Source: Chloroflexota bacterium
Lineage (GTDB): Bacteria; Chloroflexota; Limnocylindria; Limnocylindrales; CSP1-4
Length of the DNA stretch: 5,112 bases
Direction: 5' to 3'
Assembly: GCA_004298915.1 (NCBI GenBank)
Contig: SCTE01000298.1
Coordinates: 1 to 5,112 of the forward strand
Shown here: positions 1-5,112 of the stretch, one piece after another
Layout of the letters: every line of letters begins with the position of its first letter
Position numbering within the stretch: the stretch's first letter is position 1
Notes under the pieces: model-generated
Told to the model about the DNA's origin: nothing
The model's input: only the letters and a program-made list of their open reading frames with translations
Databases searched by the model: none
Made by a program: the position numbers and the translations under genes

Positions 1-1
1 G

Positions 2-295
2 ACCGCCGCGGCGCGGTCCGCCGTGCTGAAACGTGCCCGGGCGCATGGCGCGACGGCGATCGCCATCGTGCTGGACCTGCCGCCGGACCTCGTCCTGGCC
101 CGTAATGCCGGCCGTCCCGACCGCGTGGTCCCGGAGCCCGCGGTCCGGCGGCAGCTGGCGATGCTCACGTCCGTGACCGATCCCGTGTTGACCGCCGAGG
201 GCTTCGCGATCGTGCGTCGCGTTCGCACCGATGCGGACCTTGCCGCCGTGCGGATCGAGGACGGCGCACCCGAGAGCCGGCTCGGGGACCCCTAG
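2..295 (+). CDS. C-terminal part of a P-loop (polynucleotide kinase-like) AAA family ATPase, 5' truncated by the window edge
   Basis: The frame is open from the first bases and ends at TAG 293-295, giving 97 visible residues. A GTG at 23 lies inside the frame but is not a convincing start, because coding-like sequence (TAAARSAVLKRARAHG) runs in from the left. The pattern resembles the second half of the kinase domain in bacterial polynucleotide kinase/PNKP-like and related P-loop kinases. An Ala/Arg-rich helix is followed by a hydrophobic strand with Leu-Asp-Leu-Pro (AIAIVLDLPPDLVLARN) and then an arginine-rich lid (RNAGRPDRVVPEPAVRRQ) that in such kinases contacts phosphates. The Walker A motif must lie upstream, outside the window. 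The protein ends soon after the kinase domain, so a C-terminal phosphatase domain like that of PNKP is absent. The substrate (nucleic acid 5'-OH or a small molecule) cannot be told from this fragment. It converges with the YCII gene. Confidence 0.65.
   Translation, partial: TAAARSAVLKRARAHGATAIAIVLDLPPDLVLARNAGRPDRVVPEPAVRRQLAMLTSVTDPVLTAEGFAIVRRVRTDADLAAVRIEDGAPESRLGDP
292..295. other. Shared CTAG: overlapping stop codons of two convergent genes
   Basis: The palindromic tetranucleotide CTAG supplies TAG (293-295) to the + strand kinase-like gene and TAG (294-292) to the - strand YCII gene. The two coding regions therefore overlap by four bases with no room for an intergenic terminator. No GC-rich hairpin followed by a T-run is visible on either strand near this point. 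Confidence 0.85.
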
Positions 296-597
296 CCCGC
301 CTCGCGCACCCGTCCGAAGGGCCGGACCCGGATCTCCACCCAGACACCGTTGCGCATGTAGACATCGTCACGGGCCAGGGCCAGGACGTCCTCCTCGGTG
401 GCCGCCCGGACGATCATCACGGTCGCGGAAACGTCGGTGAAGGCGCCCGCCTCGATGACGATCCCCTCGGCCTTGAGGCGCTGGAGGCGCGCGATGTGCT
501 CGGCCCGGAACGGGACGCGGGATTCCGCGCCATCCGGCGCATACGTTGCCTCGACATGCCAGACCACCTCGATCGGGCCGGGCCCCACCTGGGTCAT
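292..597 (-). CDS. YCII-domain (YciI-like) protein, 101 aa
   Basis: This is a small soluble protein of the YCII-related, dimeric alpha/beta barrel fold (ferredoxin-like). The family is mostly uncharacterised, and a conserved His/Asp pair has been proposed as a possible active site. Visible landmarks are His34 in an RAEHIARLQRLKAEG helix, Gly51 and Asp55 in EAGAFTD, a VMIV strand, the Asp77-Asp78-x-Tyr80 turn, Gly84-x-Trp86 and the terminal RPF (92-94). This matches the family pattern of H, AG, DDPY and a closing strand. The length is normal for a one-domain YCII protein. The ATG at 597 is supported by a GGAGGT seven bases upstream. It is the last gene of the - strand series, 67 bp after the transporter. 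Its function, and any link to the upstream genes, is unknown. The fold assignment is fairly secure and the biochemical role is not. Confidence 0.85.
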   Translation of the reverse strand: MTQVGPGPIEVVWHVEATYAPDGAESRVPFRAEHIARLQRLKAEGIVIEAGAFTDVSATVMIVRAATEEDVLALARDDVYMRNGVWVEIRVRPFGRVREAG

Positions 598-664
598 CGC
601 GAGTACCTCCAGCTGAGCGGCCTTCTGCGGACGTGCCAGCCAAGCAGGGCGAATGGAAGCACCG
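598..664 (-). other. 67-bp intergenic gap between transporter and YCII genes
   Basis: Apart from the ribosome binding site at 605-610 I see no hairpin terminator and no convincing -35/-10 pair. Read-through from the transporter gene is the simplest reading, but a weak internal promoter cannot be excluded by eye. Confidence 0.5.
605..610 (-). promoter_or_regulatory. Strong Shine-Dalgarno site for the YCII gene
   Basis: Read on the - strand this is GGAGGT, ending seven bases before the ATG at 597. It fixes the start of the YCII gene and means that gene does not depend on translational coupling to the transporter. Confidence 0.75.
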
Positions 665-1531
665 TCATGCGGCGTTCGCCGTGATCAGCACGATGGCCAC
701 GAACGCCAGCGCGACGCCCGCGGCATGGGACCTGGTCATCCGCTCGTTCAGGAGGCTCGCTGCGAGGATCACGGTCACCACCGGATAGAGCGACGAGAGG
801 ACGGCCGCAATCGCGAGGTCGCCGGTCCGTGCCGCAGTGAGGAAGGCGAGGTTCCCGACGACGTCAACGATCCCGACGAGCACGACGAGGGGCAGGCTCG
901 AGCGTGGCATCCGCCAGGGCAACCGGCCGAGACCCACGATCGCCGCGAAGAGCACCAGCTCGATGGCACGTATCAGGGCCAGGGGCGAGAACGCATGCTG
1001 GAGGTCGACCCGACTCAGGACCACGCCGAGGAGCCCGAGCGTCAGCCCACCGACGAGCGCGTATCCGAGGCCGGCCGGACGGTCGCTGGCGTCGTCGGGC
1101 ACGATCGAGACGATGATCACGGCCACGATCGCGACGCCGAACCCGACGAACACGATCGGCCCGGGAAAGCCCTGCCAGGCGATCCCGATGATCGCCGGCG
1201 TCGTCGCCGTGAGGACGGCCGTTACCGGCGCGACCACGCCCATCCTGCCGATCGCGAGCCCGCGATACAGGCTGCCGACGCCGAGCGCCGCCAGCACGCC
1301 GGCGAGCGCCGACAACCCGAGGTCCACGCCGGCCGGCGGTCGCTCCGCGCTGACGACCATGCCCGTGATCGCGGTCAGGAACCCGATGCCCTGGGTTGCG
1401 AGGAGGACGCCGAAGATCGGGGCGCGCCGTCCGAGCAGGCCGCCACCGAAGTCCGAGATCCCCCACAGGACGGCCGACGCCAGCGCGAGGAGCGCGGGCA
1501 CGATCGCCAGGGAGGGGTCGAGGGTCACCAT
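665..1531 (-). CDS. EamA/DMT-superfamily (drug/metabolite) transporter, 288 aa
   Basis: This is an integral membrane protein with about ten hydrophobic helices, roughly at residues 8-28, 38-60, 70-90, 96-118, 123-144, 154-174, 183-201, 212-232, 238-259 and 268-286. They form two five-helix EamA repeats separated by a hydrophilic loop (PDDASDRPAG, 145-154). Family-like elements are SLYRGLAIGRMGVVAPVTAV (87-106) closing repeat 1, its counterpart AFLTAARTGDLAIAAVLSSL (229-248), and the acidic LLNERMT turn (260-266) before the last helix. About 290 residues and ten helices are normal for the family, whose members move amino acids, metabolites or toxic compounds. The substrate cannot be predicted here. 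The ATG at 1531 is chosen because helix 1 begins almost at once and no later Met is suitable. A GTG follows as codon 2. No clear Shine-Dalgarno is present in the 18-bp gap after the ATPase gene, so translation may be coupled to that gene. Confidence 0.9.
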   Translation of the reverse strand: MVTLDPSLAIVPALLALASAVLWGISDFGGGLLGRRAPIFGVLLATQGIGFLTAITGMVVSAERPPAGVDLGLSALAGVLAALGVGSLYRGLAIGRMGVVAPVTAVLTATTPAIIGIAWQGFPGPIVFVGFGVAIVAVIIVSIVPDDASDRPAGLGYALVGGLTLGLLGVVLSRVDLQHAFSPLALIRAIELVLFAAIVGLGRLPWRMPRSSLPLVVLVGIVDVVGNLAFLTAARTGDLAIAAVLSSLYPVVTVILAASLLNERMTRSHAAGVALAFVAIVLITANAA

Positions 1532-1549
1532 GTCGAGTTGTCGGGCGAA

Positions 1550-3721
1550 TCAGTCGACGGCGGCGGGTTCGACATCCACGGCCGTAGGCGCCTCGAGCAC
1601 CTGGACCGCGTCGGCGGTCCCGTCGTAGCGGTCCGAGGTCGTCAGGTAGATGACCTGGAAGTCCGCGCTGATCCGCTTCAGGAGCTCGAGGGCGCGGGTG
1701 GCGCGGACGTCATCGAGCGTCACGAATGGGTCGTCCAGGATGAGCGGCGGCCGTCGATCGCCCGTCACCAGGCGCACGAGGCCCACCCGGGCCGCGAGAT
1801 ACACGAGATCGAGGGTTCCCTGGGAGAGCGATTCAACCGGCACCCAGTCGTTGCGCTCGGGTGCGAAGACCTCGATCCCCAGGTTCGTGTCGTCCACGCG
1901 GACCCGTCGATAACGTCCCGCGGTGACCTGCTCGAGGTCACCGACCATATGCTTCTCGAGGTAGCGAGTGGCGCGTTGCATGGTGGCGCGCTCGGCAGCT
2001 TCGATGGCGCTGAGGGTCCCCGCATACACGCGCTCGCGCCGCTCCAGCGTCGCGAGTCGTTCGCGCAATTCCTCGAGACGCTCCGCCTCGGCGGCAACAG
2101 CCTCGGCATCGACCGGATTCGCCTCGACGCGGGCTCGGGCGTCGGCCTCGTCGTTGCGGGCCTGGTCGATCGTGCGCTCTGCGTCCCTCACCTCGACCTC
2201 GAGGCGCTCACGGGCGCGCGGCTCCTTGGCGATCGGACCGAGGTGTTCGAGGGCGCGGGTCTTCTGCTCGATCTCGAGCGCCGCCGCGTCCCGGAGCTGG
2301 GGCAGGGTTTCGATCGGCTCCCGCCCGACGAGTCCTTCGAGCTGCGCGGCGAGGCGATCGATGGCCGCCACGTGCGCTTCCTCGGCGGCGAGGAGTTCCT
2401 CGACAGCCGCCATGTCGGCGAGCTCGAGACCCGACAACTGGTTGGCAAGGTCGAGGTCGCGCTCCTTCAATTCCTGCTCGAGTTGCGACCGACCGCGCAG
2501 GCGCCGGTCGATCTCGTCGTCGCGCAGCTGGCGTTCGCGCCCGATGTCGGTGGCCTGCATTCGCTGGCGTCGGCCGACGAACGCCAGGCCAAGGCCGGCG
2601 ACGACGACGACGAGCGGCCCGATGAGGCCGCCGGGAATCGGGATGACGTTGAAGGCACTGGCCGCGGCGCCCGCGAGGCCGACGAGGATCAGGGCGATGG
2701 CGATCCGCGCCGTCGGCAGCCACGTGCGTGGCTCGGGCGATCGGAGCTCGAACTGGACGTCGACATCGCCCGACAGCAGAGCGCGCAGCTCGCGGACCCG
2801 GGCATCGAGCTCGCGCATGCGTCCGACGGTCGTGCGGAGGACCGGCAGCGGATCGCGCGCCGGGTGCGAGTCGTGAAGGACCGCCATCTGCTCGGTCACG
2901 GAAACGGCGGTGCTCAGCCGCTCGAACCGTTCCTGGGCGGTCGCTCGATCGGCGATCAGGCGTTCGGCCTGATGCGCCTTCTCGAGCATGGACTTCCGCT
3001 CGGCGAGGGCCATGTCGGCCTCGACCCGCCGCTCATGTGCCTGGGTCAGCCGGTCGCGATCCTGCTCGAGGCGCTCCAGTGCGGCCTCGCCCTCGGCCAG
3101 CGCGGTCGTCGCCCGGGCGACGTCCGCGGCCGCGACCTTCAACCGGCCCGGGTTCTTGTCACCCTTCGTGTTCAGATCGTGGAGGGCCTTCTCGAGCTTG
3201 CGCTTCGATCGACCGGTGCCGCGGTCGGCGCCCGAGATCGATGCCTGGAGGCGGTCCCGGAGGGCGCTCTCGTCCCGGGCAACATCGTCCATCTCGTGGT
3301 GGCGAACCGATGCGGTCGAGCGGAAGAACGCCTCGGTGGGCACGCCGGTCAACTCGGCGAGGATCTGGTCGGCCATCGCGGGATCCGTGACGACGTTCCC
3401 GTCGTACTCCAGGCGCACCGTCCCCTTGCCGCCCCGGAACGCCTTGTCGACGCTGCCGGGATGCATCCCGTCTTCCTCGTCCTGTTCGAACTCGAGGCGG
3501 ACAGCGGGCCGGGCATCGTCGTCGGCGCCCCAGGTCTGCATCGCCTCCATCTCGGCCGAGGCGGACGTGACACGCCTGGTCAGGGCGAGTTCGAGGGCAC
3601 GCTGGAGCGTGGTCTTGCCGGATTCGTTGGGACCGCGGACGACGGTCAATCCACGGTCGAGGGTGAGGTCCAGGGCTCGATGCCGGCGGAGGTTCTCGAT
3701 CTGGAGCCGGGTGATCCTCAC
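1550..3721 (-). CDS. YhaN/Rad50-like (SbcC-type) AAA ATPase with a central transmembrane hairpin, 723 aa
   Basis: This is an SMC/Rad50-type ATPase, the expected partner of the nuclease encoded just upstream. The N-terminal half-head holds Walker A (GPNESGKTT, 30-38) and a Q-loop region (TASVRHHEM, 136-144). A first coiled-coil arm spans about 172-320. Two strongly hydrophobic helices lie at about 335-357 and 361-383, separated by IPIPGG. A second arm spans about 388-595. The C-terminal half-head holds the signature LSQGT (632-636), Walker B LILDDPF (660-666), a D-loop TLDD and a switch strand IYLTTSDRYD. There is no cysteine anywhere, so a CXXC zinc hook is excluded. The hairpin plus LSxGT and DDPF motifs match the YhaN type better than classical SbcC. 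At 723 residues it is shorter than Bacillus YhaN (about 960, from memory) and than SbcC. The odd points are His141 where Gln is usual and Ser696 where the switch His is usual. The GTG start overlaps the previous stop and has a GGAGGT six bases upstream. The tail 709-723 is Ala/Val/acidic and probably disordered. Confidence 0.88.
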   Translation of the reverse strand: MRITRLQIENLRRHRALDLTLDRGLTVVRGPNESGKTTLQRALELALTRRVTSASAEMEAMQTWGADDDARPAVRLEFEQDEEDGMHPGSVDKAFRGGKGTVRLEYDGNVVTDPAMADQILAELTGVPTEAFFRSTASVRHHEMDDVARDESALRDRLQASISGADRGTGRSKRKLEKALHDLNTKGDKNPGRLKVAAADVARATTALAEGEAALERLEQDRDRLTQAHERRVEADMALAERKSMLEKAHQAERLIADRATAQERFERLSTAVSVTEQMAVLHDSHPARDPLPVLRTTVGRMRELDARVRELRALLSGDVDVQFELRSPEPRTWLPTARIAIALILVGLAGAAASAFNVIPIPGGLIGPLVVVVAGLGLAFVGRRQRMQATDIGRERQLRDDEIDRRLRGRSQLEQELKERDLDLANQLSGLELADMAAVEELLAAEEAHVAAIDRLAAQLEGLVGREPIETLPQLRDAAALEIEQKTRALEHLGPIAKEPRARERLEVEVRDAERTIDQARNDEADARARVEANPVDAEAVAAEAERLEELRERLATLERRERVYAGTLSAIEAAERATMQRATRYLEKHMVGDLEQVTAGRYRRVRVDDTNLGIEVFAPERNDWVPVESLSQGTLDLVYLAARVGLVRLVTGDRRPPLILDDPFVTLDDVRATRALELLKRISADFQVIYLTTSDRYDGTADAVQVLEAPTAVDVEPAAVD
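2573..2719 (-). other. Encoded transmembrane hairpin replacing the Rad50 zinc hook
   Basis: This segment encodes residues 335-383 of the ATPase. Two runs of about 20 almost purely hydrophobic residues (ARIAIALILVGLAGAAASAF, then LIGPLVVVVAGLGLAFVG) are joined by a Pro/Gly turn and followed by the positively charged RRQRMQ. The charged residues on both sides begin the coiled-coil arms, so both arms and the ATPase head should lie in the cytoplasm with the turn facing out. The topology is inferred from the positive-inside rule, not shown. Confidence 0.8.
3718..3721 (-). promoter_or_regulatory. GTGA stop-start overlap coupling the nuclease and ATPase genes
   Basis: On the - strand the last bases of the nuclease gene read CTG TGA. 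The ATPase start GTG uses the G of CTG and the TG of TGA, a four-base overlap. This arrangement usually means translational coupling and balanced production of two subunits of one complex. Confidence 0.85.
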
Positions 3722-4878
3722 AGGGTCACCTCCGCGCCCGCGAGGAGCAGCCGTCCGAGGCGGAGGATGTCGCGGGCCTCGGCCGCCGCAGCGTGGTTAT
3801 CGGCAGCCTCGAATTCCGCGATGCTCGCCTCGAGGTCCCGGACGAACGCCCCGAGAATGGTGTCCTCGGGCGGCAGAGGCCCATCCGACAGGGGCGGCAC
3901 GGATCGATCGCGGACACGGACCTTCAGGAAGGACTCGGCGAGCGCGGCCTCGATCTCCTCTTCGTGGATATCGAGCGCGTCCGGGCGGACCCCGATCAAC
4001 CGGACATCCATCACGATGTCCGGGTTGGCCAGCATCTGGAGGTCTTCGATCAGGGCCGCCTGGGACACGAGCGTCGCGGCATCGACCTCGAACTTCGAGA
4101 AGCCGGTCCGGCCAACCCGGCGCTCGTTGACCTGGACGTCGCGCTTGCCGTCGTGCAGGTCGAGGCTCACCAGCAGGACATTGCCGGCCCGGTCCTGGTC
4201 AAGCGCAACTGGCTCCGGCGCGCCCGAATAGGCATACACCGTGTCGCCCGCCTTGCCCCTGCTCGACGAGTGCCAGTGCCCCAGCGCGAGGTAGTCCAGC
4301 TTGCTGGCGGCAATCTCGTCGGTCGTGATGACGACCTCGTCATGCTCGGTCTGCTTCGGGATGGCCACGGATCCGTGAACCATGCCGATCTGCCAGGTCG
4401 ACGGATCCGCGCTCACGTCGAGACCCGCAAGGGGCGAACGGGGAGCCCGCTTCGTCGCGAAGACCTGGGCATGGACGGTGGCGTCGAGCGACTCGAGCCG
4501 GATGGCCGGCTGGTCCGGCGTGAGCAGCGTCACGAAGTCCGAGCCCGCGGCACCGGCGAGCGCCTGGAGATCGTACGAGCGGTAGATGGAGGCCCGGTCG
4601 TAGACATCGTGCGTGCCCGGGATCAGGACGCTCCGGATCCGCGCATCGACGAGGCGCTTCAGCTCGGCCGCGACACGGTCCACGGATCGACGCGGCTGGA
4701 CGTTGGAATCGAACAGGTCGCCCGCGATGAGGAACAGGTCGACCTTCTCGGCAATCGCGAGGTCGACGCTCGCCCGGAAGGCCGCGAACTGGCGTTCGCG
4801 CTGGGCCGTGGCGGCCTCCCCGAGATCGGCGTGGCGCGCCCCGAGGTGGACGTCAGCCGTGTGGAGCAGTCGAAGCAT
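3718..4878 (-). CDS. SbcD/Mre11-like (YhaO-type) metallophosphoesterase, 386 aa
   Basis: This is the probable nuclease subunit of a Mre11-Rad50/SbcCD-like complex, acting on DNA ends or hairpins with two metal ions (family knowledge). The calcineurin-like phosphoesterase motifs appear in order: TADVHLG with Asp9 and His11; AGDLFD with Asp54; PGTHD with His90 and Asp91; MVHGS with His168; and GHWHS with His201 and His203. After about residue 225 comes a DNA-binding/capping region, then a C-terminal helical part (about 305-386) where partner binding is expected. The length fits SbcD/YhaO proteins. Motif III is GTHD, not the usual GNHD, so a metal-contacting Asn is replaced by Thr89 (codon ACG). 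The ATG at 4878 is chosen because the conserved first strand (LRLLHTADVH) begins directly after it and a GGGGAGG lies 11 bases upstream. The frame stays open to 4998, but that extension is Arg/Gly-rich and unlike the family. It is the first gene of the - strand unit and overlaps the ATPase gene by four bases. Confidence 0.9.
   Translation of the reverse strand: MLRLLHTADVHLGARHADLGEAATAQRERQFAAFRASVDLAIAEKVDLFLIAGDLFDSNVQPRRSVDRVAAELKRLVDARIRSVLIPGTHDVYDRASIYRSYDLQALAGAAGSDFVTLLTPDQPAIRLESLDATVHAQVFATKRAPRSPLAGLDVSADPSTWQIGMVHGSVAIPKQTEHDEVVITTDEIAASKLDYLALGHWHSSSRGKAGDTVYAYSGAPEPVALDQDRAGNVLLVSLDLHDGKRDVQVNERRVGRTGFSKFEVDAATLVSQAALIEDLQMLANPDIVMDVRLIGVRPDALDIHEEEIEAALAESFLKVRVRDRSVPPLSDGPLPPEDTILGAFVRDLEASIAEFEAADNHAAAAEARDILRLGRLLLAGAEVTL
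3728..3733 (-). promoter_or_regulatory. Shine-Dalgarno site for the ATPase gene, inside the nuclease gene
   Basis: Read on the - strand this is GGAGGT, ending six bases before the GTG at 3721. It lies in the last codons of the nuclease gene and supports the GTG as the true start of the ATPase. Confidence 0.7.
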
Positions 4879-4889
4879 CCGGTGCCTGG

Positions 4890-4896
4890 CCTCCCC
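4890..4896 (-). promoter_or_regulatory. Shine-Dalgarno site that decides the nuclease start
   Basis: Read on the - strand this is GGGGAGG, ending 11 bases before the ATG at 4878. The spacing is slightly long, but it is the best site near the start that fits the conserved N-terminus, and it argues against the longer frame starting at 4998. Confidence 0.6.
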
Positions 4897-5049
4897 GTGC
4901 CATCTTCCTGCGCGACGGCTCGCGGGGCACCTGAACCCGTCCGGGCCGACGGACTCACCTCGACGGCGATGTCCGACGGCCCCACGGGTCCTGGCCAACG
5001 AGGCGCCCCCATTGCTCCTCGTCCGCCGCCCGAACCATCGTTCCCCATT

Positions 5050-5068
5050 GTGACAGGTAGGCTGTCAC
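5050..5068. promoter_or_regulatory. Perfect 7-bp inverted repeat (GTGACAG-N5-CTGTCAC), candidate operator
   Basis: The arms at 5050-5056 and 5062-5068 are perfect inverted copies around a GTAGG spacer, giving a dyad with 12-bp centre-to-centre spacing, close to one helical turn. This is typical of a site bound by a dimeric regulator. It is not followed by a T-run, so a terminator is unlikely. It sits about 170 bp upstream of the nuclease start and about 45 bp from the right edge of the window, so it could serve this operon or a divergent gene outside. The binding protein is unknown. Confidence 0.45.
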
Positions 5069-5112
5069 GACTCCCCGGGACTTCGCAGGACGGCAACATC
5101 GGGTCCCATCAG

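Larger units (their letters stand above)
4879..5112 (-). other. Upstream region of the nuclease-ATPase unit
   Basis: These 234 bp lie before the first gene of the - strand unit. I see the ribosome binding site (4890-4896) and an inverted repeat at 5050-5068, but no convincing -35/-10 pair. The best hexamers on the - strand (GTGACA 5068-5063 and CACAAT 5052-5047) are only 10 bp apart, too close for a normal sigma-70-type promoter. Short open frames here have coding-unlike composition. The region should hold the operon promoter, and possibly one for a divergent gene beyond the right edge. Confidence 0.45.

Noticed and set aside
274..283. Palindrome GAGCCGGCTC just before the kinase-like gene's stop, as a possible terminator
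   Set aside because: It is a 10-bp self-palindrome without a loop or T-run and lies inside coding sequence. It is expected by chance in GC-rich DNA.
1550..3721. Classical SbcC/Rad50 with zinc hook
   Set aside because: There is no cysteine in the whole protein, and the centre of the coiled coil is hydrophobic in place of a CXXC turn.
653..4231. A + strand open frame of about 1190 codons running antisense to the transporter, ATPase and part of the nuclease
   Set aside because: It lies in codon register opposite the transporter and ATPase genes. Antisense stops in that register arise only where those genes use TTA, CTA or TCA, which are almost absent in this GC-rich genome. The translation is Arg/Asp/Glu/Gly-rich without a recognisable domain, while the - strand has clear family motifs.
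4879..4998. N-terminal extension of the nuclease by 40 residues, starting at 4998
   Set aside because: The extension is Arg/Gly-rich and unlike the family. The conserved first strand begins right after the ATG at 4878, which has its own GGGGAGG upstream.
5035..5063. A + strand promoter with TAGGCT (5058-5063) as -10
   Set aside because: No -35-like hexamer occurs 16-18 bp upstream, and no downstream gene is visible in the window. The match to TANNNT alone is too weak.
4659..5099. A 146-codon - strand frame overlapping the nuclease start and upstream region
   Set aside because: It overlaps the conserved nuclease motifs in another frame and is Ser/Arg/Pro-rich with no recognisable domain. It is a composition shadow.

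Overview
The window is very G+C-rich (roughly two thirds or more by eye). The codons TTA, CTA and TCA are essentially absent from the two largest blocks of coding sequence. That fits a high-GC bacterium. The mix of gene types (an SbcD/YhaO-like nuclease with a membrane-hairpin YhaN-like ATPase, and a stand-alone P-loop kinase of the polynucleotide-kinase type) suggests an environmental Chloroflexota or actinobacterial genome. This taxonomic guess is an inference and no marker gene in the window decides it.

Layout. The left edge holds the 3' end of a + strand gene, the C-terminal part of a P-loop nucleotide/polynucleotide kinase-like protein. Everything else lies on the - strand and looks like one transcription unit read from right to left: an SbcD/Mre11-like (YhaO-type) metallophosphoesterase (3718-4878), a YhaN/Rad50-like ATPase with two transmembrane helices in the middle of its coiled coil (1550-3721), a ten-helix EamA/DMT-family transporter (665-1531) and a YCII-domain protein (292-597). 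The first two genes overlap by four bases (GTGA), the next gap is 18 bp and the last is 67 bp with a strong ribosome binding site. The YCII gene and the + strand kinase gene converge and share the tetranucleotide CTAG as their two stop codons. The right-hand 234 bp (4879-5112) lie upstream of the nuclease gene and contain a perfect 7-bp inverted repeat with a 5-bp spacer.

Biology. The nuclease and ATPase should form a Mre11-Rad50/SbcCD-like complex that processes DNA ends or structured DNA. The ATPase contains no cysteine, so it cannot have the usual zinc hook. A hydrophobic hairpin sits where the hook would be, which implies a membrane-tethered complex. Several normally conserved active-site positions are changed: GTHD for GNHD in the nuclease, and His and Ser at the Q-loop and switch positions of the ATPase. 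The transporter and YCII genes have no obvious link to DNA repair and may only share the transcript.
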